From contig NZ_LT629771.1 in NCBI RefSeq assembly GCF_900105175.1, positions 558,001 through 622,000 of the forward strand: a stretch of 64,000 nt of DNA. The letters are read 5' to 3'. Of this stretch, positions 38,358 through 47,186 are shown one piece after another. A program made the translations under genes and the position numbers. How positions within the stretch are numbered: the stretch's first letter is position 1; every line of letters starts with the position of its first letter. Below the pieces are notes generated by a model. It saw only the letters and a program-made list of their open reading frames with translations. It was not told where the DNA came from and made no database searches. The DNA comes from Jiangella sp. DSM 45060 (GTDB lineage: Bacteria; Actinomycetota; Actinomycetes; Jiangellales; Jiangellaceae).

Positions 38358-39113
38358 TCAGCTCCCTTCCGCCATGCTCCAGCTCGCCCAGAGCGTGGTG
38401 CGCATGCGGCGCGGCTGGCGGAGCACGGTGACGATCTGGAGGGCGACGTCCTCGGGCGCCAGCAGGTCGGCCAGGCCCGGATCTCCGGCGACGCGGCCGG
38501 TGCCCAGCGCGAACTCCGTGTTGGTCCCGGCCGGGGCGATCGCGGTGACCCGGATTCCTTCGGGGCGAAGCTGCCGGTCGATCGCGCCGGCGAGCCCGAT
38601 CTGGGCGAACTTCGTGGCCGCGTAGACCGCCTCGTGGGCGCCGCCGCGGAGCCCGGCGACGCTCGCGACGATGACGATGTCGCCACCACGGTTGCGGCGG
38701 AACTCCGGTAGCACCTCCCGCACGCCCCACACGGTGCCGAGCACGTTGGTGTCGACCATGCGCCGGATCTCGGTGTCGTCGTGATCCTCGACGCCGCCAT
38801 AGAGGCCGATGCCCGCGGCGAGGACGATCGAATCGACCCGGCCGAAGCGCGCGACTCCCGCCGCGACGAGCCCGCGGACGGCTTCCTCGCTGCGCACATC
38901 GGCGGGGACCGCCAGAGCGGCCGCGCCGAGCTCGTCGCCGAAACGCGTGAGCCGCTCGCTGGCGCGGGCGCCGAGGACGACGTTCGCTCCAGCGGCGACC
39001 AGTTCTCGCGCGGTGGCCAGGCCGATCCCGGAGCTCGCTCCGGTGATGACGATCGTCTCACCGGCCAGGGAACGCTCGGCCGGGCGGCGGTGTGGTGGGG
39101 GTGGTGGGGTCAC
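38358..39113 (-). CDS. Short-chain dehydrogenase/reductase (SDR)
   Basis: A 251-aa classical SDR. The cofactor motif is VITGASSGIGLATA. NAG is replaced by LAAGIG, the catalytic Ser lies in VIVASVAGLRG, and the Tyr and Lys in VYAATKF. The GTG start overlaps the upstream gene's stop (GTGA), and the polyol dehydrogenase follows 2 bp later, so these are one operon. The substrate is probably a sugar or sugar lactone intermediate (inferred from context). Confidence 0.88.
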   Translation of the reverse strand: MTPPPPPHRRPAERSLAGETIVITGASSGIGLATARELVAAGANVVLGARASERLTRFGDELGAAALAVPADVRSEEAVRGLVAAGVARFGRVDSIVLAAGIGLYGGVEDHDDTEIRRMVDTNVLGTVWGVREVLPEFRRNRGGDIVIVASVAGLRGGAHEAVYAATKFAQIGLAGAIDRQLRPEGIRVTAIAPAGTNTEFALGTGRVAGDPGLADLLAPEDVALQIVTVLRQPRRMRTTLWASWSMAEGS

Positions 39114-40912
39114 GTGCGTGTCCTCTCGTGACGATCGGCAAGGGTGCGCAGGGCGAGCAGGTTCAGTGCGGTCTCCCACGGCCGCCGCCGGCTCCCGTCC
39201 GGCTGGTCCCCGCGGAAGCGCTCCGGCCACCCGGCGTCGCGGTCGAACCGGCCGACGGCCTGTCGCAAGAGCAGGGGAACGTGCGGATCGTCGTCGGGGA
39301 GCGCCATCAGGCACATGCCGACGTCGTGTCCGTTCGACCGCGCGCTGGGATCGAGGAGAACCCCGGCCGCCACGTGCGCCGCGTCGACCAGGGTCTGGTC
39401 CGGAACCGGCGGGCCGGGGAGCAACGCCGGCAGCAGCTGCGCGGTGGGCACACCGATCTCGCGCCAGGCCGCAGGCGGCAGGTCCGCGTCGAGACACCGC
39501 ACGCACACGAAGCGCCCGCCGGTGTTCCGCACGAGCCAGGTCGGGTAGTCGTGGCAGGCCTCGCAGACACCGTGTCGTTCCTCGACGGTCTCGGCGACGC
39601 GGGCGGCGGTGAGCCAGCCCGCGGGGCCGGCGAACCGCTCCGCGAAGCCCGACGCGGTCCGCTCGACGACCGCGCGCACCGCCGCTGCCCGCAGCGCGTC
39701 ACGTGGCGCGAGGAACTCCGCGTAGCGCTCACCACTGCGGATCATGACCAGGGTCGACTCGAAGGAGCCGTACCGGAGGAAGGAACGGTCCAGGAAGCCG
39801 CCCGCGACGTAGGTCTCGTCACCGTTGAACGGGACGGCCCCGTCGCGAAGTGACGCCAGCTGCGCCCGCCAGCACCAGTCCAGCATGTCGCCGAGACCGT
39901 CGACGGCGTCGTCCGCCAGCGCCTCCAGTGCCTGCAGCATCGCGTAGCCCGGTGCCTCGGCGCCGTCGTTCTCGTGCCGATGCCGGATCCGGTCGTGTCC
40001 GATGCTCTCGGCGTTCGCGAGGTCGCCGAAGCGCTGCCACTTGGCGACCCGGAACCGGGCCAGGGCGGCGGCACGTTCGGTCAATCCGAGATCGAGCAGG
40101 GCTCGGGAGACGCCGTAGGAGTCGCGCAGGTAGGCGAGCGGGAACTCGGGGCCGGCGATGAACGCGCCGTCGGCGGACTGCTGGGCCGTGATCAGGTACG
40201 CGCTCGCCTCGATCAGCTGCGCGCCCGGCAGCGGGGACTCGACCCCGTGCGCACGCAGCAACGCGTCCAGGCGCTCTCCGTCCGGGAGGGCGCCGTTCAC
40301 CGTACGCCGATAGTGCTCCGTCGCGCAGGCGCCGGCCGACCGGGCGGATCCAGGCAGCGGAGCCAGCACCTCGCTCAGCCGGCGTCCGAGGCGCACCTGC
40401 CAGGTGTAGGACCCCGGGGCGAGCATGAGCGTGACGCTGCCGCCGTCGTGCCTCAGCTCGATCGGCGCCGAGCCGGACAGGTGGACGCCGGCGAACGCCT
40501 CGGCGCCCGTCGGGTACACGAAGACCGGGCCGAAGCGATCGACCCGGACCAGCACGCTCACGCCGTCAGCCGTCCGCGTCGGGACGACCCGATCGGCGTG
40601 GGGGAAATCGAGCCGGAGCTCCAGGGGTTCGGTGAGGTCGACGTCGGCGAGATAACAGGGCGACGATGGCGCGACGGTGTCGTGGACGGTGCCCAGCGGA
40701 TGTGGCCCGTCGGCGAGCGACGAGTACCACTCCATCGTCCCTGGGGCACGGGTGGAGCTACTGGTCAGCGGGCCGCCATCGCGCAATCCGTACCTGGCGG
40801 AGAGCGCCGTCGGCATCGTGAACTCGGGCCCCACGCACCAGGTGAGCTGGGCGCCGTCGAGGTGCGCCACGATCGCGCCGTTACCGAGCACTCGCATGCC
40901 GCTGGTCTGCAT
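39110..40912 (-). CDS. (alpha/alpha)-barrel glycosidase-like protein with zinc-ribbon motif
   Basis: A 600-aa cytoplasmic protein (no signal peptide). The first ~200 residues look like a beta-sandwich domain (LELRLDFPHADRVVPTR, SGSAPIELRHDGGSVTLML). The rest is helical, with repeats like those of six-hairpin glycosidases (ASAYLITAQQSADGAF, PLAYLRDSYGVSRALLDLGL, FLRYGSFESTLVMIRSGE). Unusually, a CX2C-X16-CX2C motif (Cys450, 453, 470, 473) sits in the helical domain, like a zinc ribbon. I cannot give a GH family. It is the first gene of the leftward unit and is divergent from the GH127-like gene across a shared promoter with a LacI-type site. Confidence 0.65.
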   Translation of the reverse strand: MQTSGMRVLGNGAIVAHLDGAQLTWCVGPEFTMPTALSARYGLRDGGPLTSSSTRAPGTMEWYSSLADGPHPLGTVHDTVAPSSPCYLADVDLTEPLELRLDFPHADRVVPTRTADGVSVLVRVDRFGPVFVYPTGAEAFAGVHLSGSAPIELRHDGGSVTLMLAPGSYTWQVRLGRRLSEVLAPLPGSARSAGACATEHYRRTVNGALPDGERLDALLRAHGVESPLPGAQLIEASAYLITAQQSADGAFIAGPEFPLAYLRDSYGVSRALLDLGLTERAAALARFRVAKWQRFGDLANAESIGHDRIRHRHENDGAEAPGYAMLQALEALADDAVDGLGDMLDWCWRAQLASLRDGAVPFNGDETYVAGGFLDRSFLRYGSFESTLVMIRSGERYAEFLAPRDALRAAAVRAVVERTASGFAERFAGPAGWLTAARVAETVEERHGVCEACHDYPTWLVRNTGGRFVCVRCLDADLPPAAWREIGVPTAQLLPALLPGPPVPDQTLVDAAHVAAGVLLDPSARSNGHDVGMCLMALPDDDPHVPLLLRQAVGRFDRDAGWPERFRGDQPDGSRRRPWETALNLLALRTLADRHERTRT

Positions 40913-40954
40913 GGCGATCCCTGCCTTCGTCGTGAGGAGGTCGTCGAGGAGCTC

Positions 40955-41008
40955 TTGACATCGGTCAACCGCGCGGCGATGCTACCGACTGGTGAAACGT
41001 TCAATCAA
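40955..41008. promoter_or_regulatory. Divergent promoters with LacI-type operator
   Basis: Rightward: TTGACA (40955-40960), 17 nt, GATGCT (40978-40983). Leftward: TTGATT (complement of 41003-41008), 18 nt, TAGCAT (complement of 40979-40984). The operator-like palindrome TGGTGAAACGTTCAATCA (40990-41007) overlaps the leftward -35 and spacer and the rightward start point, so one bound repressor would shut both genes. Three related sites occur at 47116, 47195 and 48559. Confidence 0.6.
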
Positions 41009-41065
41009 GTCCGGCAGACGCCCGCTGACGGCTGCTGTCATCTGACCCGACCCACGGAACGGCGC

Positions 41066-42799
41066 ATGCTGCAGACGGAATTTCTCCCGCATCTCCGAGT
41101 TCGCGGAGAACTCGGCAAGCGGCTGGAGTTGACGGCTCGACAGTTCACGAGCCGCGAGGTGTACTCCGCCGAGTTGATCACGCAGGACCTGGTCCTCCAC
41201 CCGGATCGCCGGCGCACGGCCGACGACTACTCGGGGGACCTGTCGGGCCGCTACCTCGAGGCGGTCGCGCTCGCCGCCCAGCTCGGATTCGCTCCGGACT
41301 GGGACCTACTACGCGACGTGATCGAGGTGCTGCTGTCCACCCAGCGCGCGGACGGCTCGTTCGGCGCTTCGGACGCCGCGCTGGGCGGTTTCGACCACGG
41401 AGTGGTCTGGGGCAACGCGTTCCTGCTCACCGGGTTGATGGAGCTCGCCCCGCTGCTCGACGACCCGTCCTGTCCGCTCGGGGCGCACGCGCCCGAGGTC
41501 CGGGCTGCGACGGCGCGGCTCGCCGACTCGCTGGTGCTGTCGGCGCCGCGGTGGCTGCGCTGGTTCACCCATTCGCGGGAGCGTGAGCACAAGTTCGCAC
41601 TCGACTTCTTCGCGATGCTGCTGCCCCTGACCCGGTGGGCGGAGCACACGGGCGACTCGCGTACGGTGCAGGCCGCCCAGTCGCTGGCCGACGCCGTACC
41701 CCTGCCGGACGGCCCTTGGCACCTGCACGGATACCTCACGGCGCTGCGAGGGAAGCTCCGCTTCGCCGAGCGGTTCGGGACCGATCCGGCGGCGGCCCAG
41801 GAGGTGATGGACGCGTGGAACCTCGTGCGGCGGCGGTACGTGCTCGCGCACGGTGGCGTCCGCGAGAGCATGCGCGAGCCGATGGACCTCAACACCGAGG
41901 GCTGCGGCATCGCCGACTGGATCATGCTCTCGATCGACCTCGGCCGCCATTTCCGCGACGACGAGCTGTTCGACGCGGCGGAGATCGCGCTGCACAACGC
42001 CCTGCCGCACGTCCAGGCCCCGAGCGGTCACTTCGGCTGCGAGACCCTCGCCGCCGACCCGGGCCTGCTCACCGCGGACTACGTCCCGGAGGCGTGGTGG
42101 TGCTGCACGTTCCACGGCTTCCGGGCGATGTACCACGTGGCCACGAACGCCGTCCGGCTCGAGCGCGACGCCGACGGCGAGCGGGTGCGGGTCGATCTCC
42201 CGGTTCCGGTCGTCACCCAGGTCACCACCGCCGCGGGCACCGCCACCGTGGAGGTGACCACGGACTATCCGGCCCGCGAGTTCGAGCTCCTGGTGCGGTC
42301 GGAGCCGGAGCTCCCGTGGTCCGTGCGCGCGTCGCGGTTCTGGTCGGCCGGCAACGTCGAGGTGAGCGGCGGGACCGTGCGTCCCGGTGGCTCCGAACGG
42401 ATCGTGGGCCGCGCGCTGACCTGGATCGACGCTGCCGGCGTCCCCGTCCACTCGCTCCAGCTGAACAACACCGATGAGCAGGCCACCTGGCTCGGGCAGG
42501 GCGTCTCCGTCTTCGTCGGTCCGGTGATCCAGGTCCTGGCCGCACCGCACACCGGCGCCGGCAACGTGGTCGCCGCCCGTACGCTGCACGTCGCGCCAGA
42601 CGGGCAGCGCATCGAGCACGTCGCCGCCGACGGTCTGGCCCACCTGACGGGCCTGGTCCGGGAGTTCCGCGCGCCGTGGTCGACGCTGCGCGACCACACG
42701 TGGCACCCGGTCGACGCCGACGACACCGTCGTCAGGTTCCGCTTCGCGGCCCTGGACGTCACCCCATTCACTCCGGCTCGAGCAGCCGGCCACGACTAG
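41066..42799 (+). CDS. GH127-like glycoside hydrolase (beta-L-arabinofuranosidase type)
   Basis: A 577-aa cytoplasmic enzyme with an (alpha/alpha)6 barrel and a C-terminal beta-sandwich. In GH127 enzymes a zinc ion is held by Glu, Cys and a Cys-Cys pair, one Cys being the nucleophile. Matching residues are visible here: E278-x-C280 in NTEGCGIADW and C346-C347 in EAWWCCTFHGF. The spacing is close to that of HypBA1. The sequence is divergent, so the true substrate may be another furanoside or a uronic or deoxy sugar. The ATG at 41066 follows the divergent promoter. The ABC importer genes follow on the same strand. Confidence 0.75.
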   Translation: MLQTEFLPHLRVRGELGKRLELTARQFTSREVYSAELITQDLVLHPDRRRTADDYSGDLSGRYLEAVALAAQLGFAPDWDLLRDVIEVLLSTQRADGSFGASDAALGGFDHGVVWGNAFLLTGLMELAPLLDDPSCPLGAHAPEVRAATARLADSLVLSAPRWLRWFTHSREREHKFALDFFAMLLPLTRWAEHTGDSRTVQAAQSLADAVPLPDGPWHLHGYLTALRGKLRFAERFGTDPAAAQEVMDAWNLVRRRYVLAHGGVRESMREPMDLNTEGCGIADWIMLSIDLGRHFRDDELFDAAEIALHNALPHVQAPSGHFGCETLAADPGLLTADYVPEAWWCCTFHGFRAMYHVATNAVRLERDADGERVRVDLPVPVVTQVTTAAGTATVEVTTDYPAREFELLVRSEPELPWSVRASRFWSAGNVEVSGGTVRPGGSERIVGRALTWIDAAGVPVHSLQLNNTDEQATWLGQGVSVFVGPVIQVLAAPHTGAGNVVAARTLHVAPDGQRIEHVAADGLAHLTGLVREFRAPWSTLRDHTWHPVDADDTVVRFRFAALDVTPFTPARAAGHD

Positions 42800-42811
42800 C
42801 AAGGGGAGCGG

Positions 42812-44176
42812 ATGAGAACTCTACGGTCAGTGAGGATCGCCGGTGTCGCGCTCACGATGATCACCATGGCGGGCGTCAGCGCGTGCTCGCAGGGGAGCGG
42901 CACCGAGGAGGAGGCCTCGTGGGCCGGCGCCGACCCGTCCGAGGCGAGCGGCACCGTGACGTTCTGGTCTTGGGGCGACGCGCCCGACATCGTGAACGCC
43001 GCCGTCGCGGAGTTCAACGAGGTCTACCCGGACATCGAGGTGTCCGCCAAGGTCGTCAGCTACAAGGACTACGTCTCCGCGCTCGGCGCCGCGCTGGCCT
43101 CGGGCGAAGGGCCGGACACGTTCAACCTGGAGCCGGCCATGGCGCAGCAGTTCACCGACTTCACCGAGGATCTCGTCCCCTTGTACGAGGCGCAGGTCGG
43201 CGCGGACTGGCGGTCCAGCGTCTCGACGGTGGCGGTGGACGAGCTGACGGTGGACGACCGGCTCGTGGCGGCGCCGAACTCGCTCAGCGTCGCGGGAACG
43301 CTCCAGCTCAACGTCGGCCTGCTCGACGAGCTGGGCCTGGAGTTCCCCACCGGTTCCGTCGCTCCCGATGAGCTCGCCCGGTTCTGCGAGTCGGTGCGGC
43401 AGGCCGGCAAGGCGTGTATCAGCATCGGCGCCAAGGACGGGTGGGTGTCGCAGGACGTCTTCCAGGCCGTCGCGAGCAGCGTGGCGCCGGGCGCGTTCGC
43501 CGCCGCCGTCGAGGGTGGCGACTGGACCGCACCCGGGCTGGAGGCCAGCCTCGACATCTGGCAGTCGTTCTTCACCGACGGCGTCTTCCAGGACGGCGCC
43601 CTGGGCGTGAGCCAGTACCCGGACGCGTGGAACGCGTGGCTGCGAGGTGAGGCGGTGGCGACGCCCGTCGGCTCGTGGGGCGCCACCGACTTCATCACCG
43701 CGACGAATCTCAACAACCAGTCCGGTGCCGGGGTGAGCGATCCGACGCCGCTCCAGACGGTGCTCGTGCCGTTCCCCGCCGTCGGCGGCGATCCGACCAC
43801 GCTGGCCGCCTCGGTCGGCAGCGGCACCGCCATCAACGTCGACAGCGAGAACAAGGCCGCGGCCGCTGCGTGGGTGAACTGGTACTCGACCGACCCGGCC
43901 GGCTACCAGAAGTTCGGCGCGGACACCCTGGTGGGCCCGGCCAGCATCACCGGGGTGGAGGCGACGCCCGGCGACGTCGCGTATCCCGAGCTGGTCGAGG
44001 ACTCGCTCGCGCTGCTGGCGTCGACCGCCGCGCAGGAGGCCGAGCCGCGCGCCATCCCGTATCCGGAGGTGGTCACCGCCCTCGCGGCGGCGCTGCAGTC
44101 CTCGGCGACCGGGGAGTCGTCGTCGACGGTGCTCGAGACCCTGCAGGCGGCGTCGGACGGCATCACCCGAGGCTGA
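42812..44176 (+). CDS. ABC sugar importer, extracellular solute-binding lipoprotein
   Basis: A 454-aa lipoprotein of the family 1 (MalE/UgpB-like) binding proteins. The lipobox GVSAC gives a lipidated cysteine near residue 25. ASGTVTFWSWGDAPDIVNAA is the usual opening strand of the family, and EGPDTFNLEP and GSGTAINVDSENKAAAAAWV also fit. It captures an oligosaccharide or glycoside outside the cell and hands it to the two permeases that follow. AAGGGGAGCGG precedes the ATG, 12 bp after the GH127-like gene. Confidence 0.92.
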   Translation: MRTLRSVRIAGVALTMITMAGVSACSQGSGTEEEASWAGADPSEASGTVTFWSWGDAPDIVNAAVAEFNEVYPDIEVSAKVVSYKDYVSALGAALASGEGPDTFNLEPAMAQQFTDFTEDLVPLYEAQVGADWRSSVSTVAVDELTVDDRLVAAPNSLSVAGTLQLNVGLLDELGLEFPTGSVAPDELARFCESVRQAGKACISIGAKDGWVSQDVFQAVASSVAPGAFAAAVEGGDWTAPGLEASLDIWQSFFTDGVFQDGALGVSQYPDAWNAWLRGEAVATPVGSWGATDFITATNLNNQSGAGVSDPTPLQTVLVPFPAVGGDPTTLAASVGSGTAINVDSENKAAAAAWVNWYSTDPAGYQKFGADTLVGPASITGVEATPGDVAYPELVEDSLALLASTAAQEAEPRAIPYPEVVTALAAALQSSATGESSSTVLETLQAASDGITRG

Positions 44177-44228
44177 GGACCCGGGGGTGGGCCGTCTCGC
44201 CGGTCCACCCCCGAGCGGAAGGTGTCAT

Positions 44229-45173
44229 ATGCGGACCACGTCCATCGCACCGGCGATCGCGCCCGTCACGCGCGACGGTGCGCCCGAGGGCCGGCGGCAC
44301 GACGGGCGGCGGCGGTTCACCCGCCTGAGCAACTACCTCTTCGTCCTGCCCGCGGTCGTGCTCATGGCGGCGATCGTGTACTACAGCATCGCCTACACCG
44401 TCTCGTTGAGCACCTACGAGACCAACGGGATCAGCCCGCGCCGCACGTTCGTCGGCGTGGAGAACTACCTCAGAGCGTTCGACGATCCGGGCTTCTGGTC
44501 GTCCCTGCGCAACATCGGGCTCTTCCTGCTGCTGGTCCCGGTGCAGATGGCGATCGGGTTCGCCTTCGCCGTCGTGATCTCGTCGGGCATCCGTGCCGCG
44601 ATCTGGTACAAGATCGTCCTGTTCCTTCCGGTCGTGCTCGCGCCGGCCATCATGGCTCCGGTCTTCGTGCAGATGTTCGCGCCGGGTGGACCGGTGAACG
44701 ACCTCCTCACGGGCGTCGGGCTCGGCGGGTTCGCCAAGGCGTGGCTCGCCGACCCGGACACCGCCATCGGCGTCCTCGGGCTGATCTTCATCTGGGGTGG
44801 GACGGGCTTCAGTTTCGTCATCTACCTGGCCGGCCTCAGCCAGATCGATCGCCAGGTCATCGAGGCCGCACGCATCGACGGCGCGGGCAACCTGCGGGTG
44901 CTGGGCTCGGTCGTGCTGCCGATGCTGAAGGGATCAAGTGTGACGCTCGTCGTGCTCGGCACGATCGGCACCATCAAGACGTTCGACATCCCGCAGATCA
45001 TCACGCAGGGCGGGCCGGCCAACTCCACGCAGTTCCTCGCCACGTACATCTACCAGCAGAGCGTCAAGAACTACGCGGCCGGCTACGGAGCCGCGATGAC
45101 GGTGCTGCTGGTCGTGGCCTGCCTGTTCCTCGCCGCCGCCCAGCTGCGGCTCGCCCGTCGAGGTGACACATGA
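44229..45173 (+). CDS. ABC sugar importer permease (MalF-type)
   Basis: 314 aa with six predicted TM helices. The first is YLFVLPAVVLMAAIVYYSIA; the EAA cytoplasmic loop that docks the ATPase is EAARIDGAGNLRVLGSVVLP. It is the partner of the next gene's product. The ATG at 44229 lies 52 bp after the binding-protein gene, with GAAGGTGTC before it. It overlaps the second permease by four bases. Confidence 0.93.
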   Translation: MRTTSIAPAIAPVTRDGAPEGRRHDGRRRFTRLSNYLFVLPAVVLMAAIVYYSIAYTVSLSTYETNGISPRRTFVGVENYLRAFDDPGFWSSLRNIGLFLLLVPVQMAIGFAFAVVISSGIRAAIWYKIVLFLPVVLAPAIMAPVFVQMFAPGGPVNDLLTGVGLGGFAKAWLADPDTAIGVLGLIFIWGGTGFSFVIYLAGLSQIDRQVIEAARIDGAGNLRVLGSVVLPMLKGSSVTLVVLGTIGTIKTFDIPQIITQGGPANSTQFLATYIYQQSVKNYAAGYGAAMTVLLVVACLFLAAAQLRLARRGDT

Positions 45174-45961
45174 TCGAGCTTCGCCGCACCGGCGCCCGGG
45201 CCGTACTCCAGGCCGTGACGACGTTCGCCATCGTGCCGTTCCTGGCGCCGTTCGTCGTCATGCTCGGGGTGGCGAGCTCCGGCGAGGGCGCCGTCGCGAA
45301 CTTCGGGGCCGTGCTCGATCGTCCCGAGCTGACCCGGTTCGCGCTGAACAGCGCCGTGATCGCGGTGCTCGTCGTGGTGATCACCTACGTGTGCACGATG
45401 ACGGCCGCCTACGCCCTCGCGAAGCTCCGCATCCGCGCGCGGGAACCCATCTTCTACTTCCTCGTCGCCGCCCTGACGCTGCCGACGGCCGCGTTGACGG
45501 TGCCGCTGTTCATCACCGTGCGCTCGCTCGGGCTCTACAACAACCCGCTCTCGGTGATCCTGCCGCTCGCGGCCCTGCAGATCTCGTTCAACGTCCTGCT
45601 GGCCCGGCAGTTCATCCGCGGCATCCCGGACGAGCTGCTCGAGGCGGCCGACCTCGACGGCGCGTCGGCGTTCGGCGCGTTCCGGCACATCATCCTGCCG
45701 CTGTCACGGCCGATCACGGCCGTGATCCTCATCTGGTCGTTCGTCGGCGCGTGGAACGAGTACCTGCTCCCGCTGATCTTCCTCCAGGACACGAACCAGC
45801 AGACCCTGACGCTGCTGCCGTCCTATTTCGCGTCGCAGTTCTCCGCCGATCAGACGAAGATCTTCGCGGCGTCGTGCCTCATCGCCCTGCCCACGGTGAT
45901 CTGCTACATCGCGTTCCAGCGGTACTTCGAGCGCGGACTGACGGCGGGTGCGCTGAAGTGA
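45170..45961 (+). CDS. ABC sugar importer permease (MalG-type)
   Basis: 263 aa with six predicted TM helices. The EAA loop is EAADLDGASAFGAFRHIILP, and FVGAWNEYLLPLIFL is typical of MalG-type subunits. It starts at ATGA overlapping the first permease. No ATP-binding subunit is encoded nearby, so the importer must share a general ATPase such as an MsiK-type protein encoded elsewhere, as is common in actinomycetes. Confidence 0.93.
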   Translation: MIELRRTGARAVLQAVTTFAIVPFLAPFVVMLGVASSGEGAVANFGAVLDRPELTRFALNSAVIAVLVVVITYVCTMTAAYALAKLRIRAREPIFYFLVAALTLPTAALTVPLFITVRSLGLYNNPLSVILPLAALQISFNVLLARQFIRGIPDELLEAADLDGASAFGAFRHIILPLSRPITAVILIWSFVGAWNEYLLPLIFLQDTNQQTLTLLPSYFASQFSADQTKIFAASCLIALPTVICYIAFQRYFERGLTAGALK

Positions 45962-46037
45962 CGGCCGCCAACGGCTGTCCGGGCCGGATCGGTGATCCCG
46001 AACGGCTATCGTTCTCTGCACGAGGAGGGGCTCGACC

Positions 46038-47054
46038 ATGACCCGCACCACCGACACGGACCCGCCCGGGCTGAGAGAGGTCGCCGCTGCGGCGGGCGTC
46101 TCGGTCACCACCGTGTCGAACGTGCTCAACTCCACCGGGCGCTACTCGGAACGGACCCGGGAACGGGTGGAGGAGGCGATCAGCTCCCTCGGCTTCGTGC
46201 GCAACCGGTCCGCCTTCGAGCTGCGCACCAAGGCGCGGACGATCATCGGCCTCCTGGTGCCCGACCTCTCGAACTCCTTCTTCGCCCGGCTGTCGCGCGG
46301 GGTGATCCAGAGCGCCGCCGAGAAGAACCGGCTCGTCGTCGTGTCCGACAGCGCCAACGACGCGCAGCGTCAGGTCGAGAACCTCGACTCGCTGTCCGAG
46401 CTGCAGGTGAACGACCTCATCGTGCTGCCCGTCGACGGCGCCGACGACCTCCTGGAACGCTGGCGCCCGCATCCGCTCACCGCCGCCGTCCTGGTCGCGA
46501 ACGCGGCCCCCGCCGACTTCTGCTCGGTGGCCGTCGACGACGAGCAAGGCGGGTATCTCGCCGCCCGGCACCTCATCGACCAAGGACGGCGCCGGCTCGT
46601 CTTCGTGGCCCCCCGCACGCGGTCGTCGGTCCTCTCGGCCCGCTTCCGTGGCGCGAGCCAAGCGGCGGTGCATTTCGACGCATCCGTCGAGTGGCGCGAG
46701 ATCGCCCGTCCGGACGTTCAGGCGGGCGTCGCCGCGGCGAGGCTGCTGGTCGACGAGGGTGTGGAGTTCGACGGCGTCCTGGGAGTGAACGACCTGGTCG
46801 CCATCGGCATGCTGCGGGCCTTCCGAGAACACTCGGTGGCCGTGCCCGACCAGGTCTCGGTCGTCGGCTACGACGACCTCGAGCGCGCCCAGGACCTGCC
46901 GATACCACTGACCTCGGTGCGCCAGCCGACGCTCGAGATCGGCAGGCTCGCGCTGCGGATGCTGCTGGACGAACGCACGGAGACCAAGCACGAGCACCGT
47001 CATCACCGGCTCGCGCCCGAGCTCGTCGCACGAGCCTCCACGGTCGCCGCATGA
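46038..47054 (+). CDS. LacI-family transcriptional regulator
   Basis: 338 aa. The N-terminal helix-turn-helix and hinge are LREVAAAAGVSVTTVSNVLN and RTRERVEEAISSLGFVRN. The C-terminal periplasmic-binding-like domain binds an effector sugar (IGLLVPDLSNSFFARLSRGV, VLGVNDLVAIGMLRAF, LTSVRQPTLEIGRLALRML). The ATG at 46038 has GAGGAGGGG before it. It is placed between the importer and the secreted enzyme genes. Four 18-bp palindromes with central AACGTT in this locus are its likely operators. Confidence 0.92.
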   Translation: MTRTTDTDPPGLREVAAAAGVSVTTVSNVLNSTGRYSERTRERVEEAISSLGFVRNRSAFELRTKARTIIGLLVPDLSNSFFARLSRGVIQSAAEKNRLVVVSDSANDAQRQVENLDSLSELQVNDLIVLPVDGADDLLERWRPHPLTAAVLVANAAPADFCSVAVDDEQGGYLAARHLIDQGRRRLVFVAPRTRSSVLSARFRGASQAAVHFDASVEWREIARPDVQAGVAAARLLVDEGVEFDGVLGVNDLVAIGMLRAFREHSVAVPDQVSVVGYDDLERAQDLPIPLTSVRQPTLEIGRLALRMLLDERTETKHEHRHHRLAPELVARASTVAA

Positions 47055-47115
47055 GCCCGCTCGCGGTCGCGAGGCGTTGACAACGACAGGTCGTTCGGCA
47101 ACACTTCCACCAGTT

Positions 47116-47133
47116 TGATTAAACGTTACATCA
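47116..47133. promoter_or_regulatory. LacI-type operator upstream of the phosphodiesterase gene
   Basis: TGATTAAACGTTACATCA, an 18-bp near-palindrome with the CG-centred core AACGTT, 54 bases before the ATG at 47187. It is the best of four related sites in this locus. Confidence 0.6.
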
Positions 47134-47186
47134 CGGCCGCATCCCATCCTCGGACCCGACGAGAGTCGACGAAGGAGTCGAGCCGA

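Noticed and set aside
46000-46020. A fifth LacI site upstream of the LacI gene (TGATCCCGAACGGCTATCG)
   Set aside because: The half-site spacing differs from the other four and the AACGTT core is broken.
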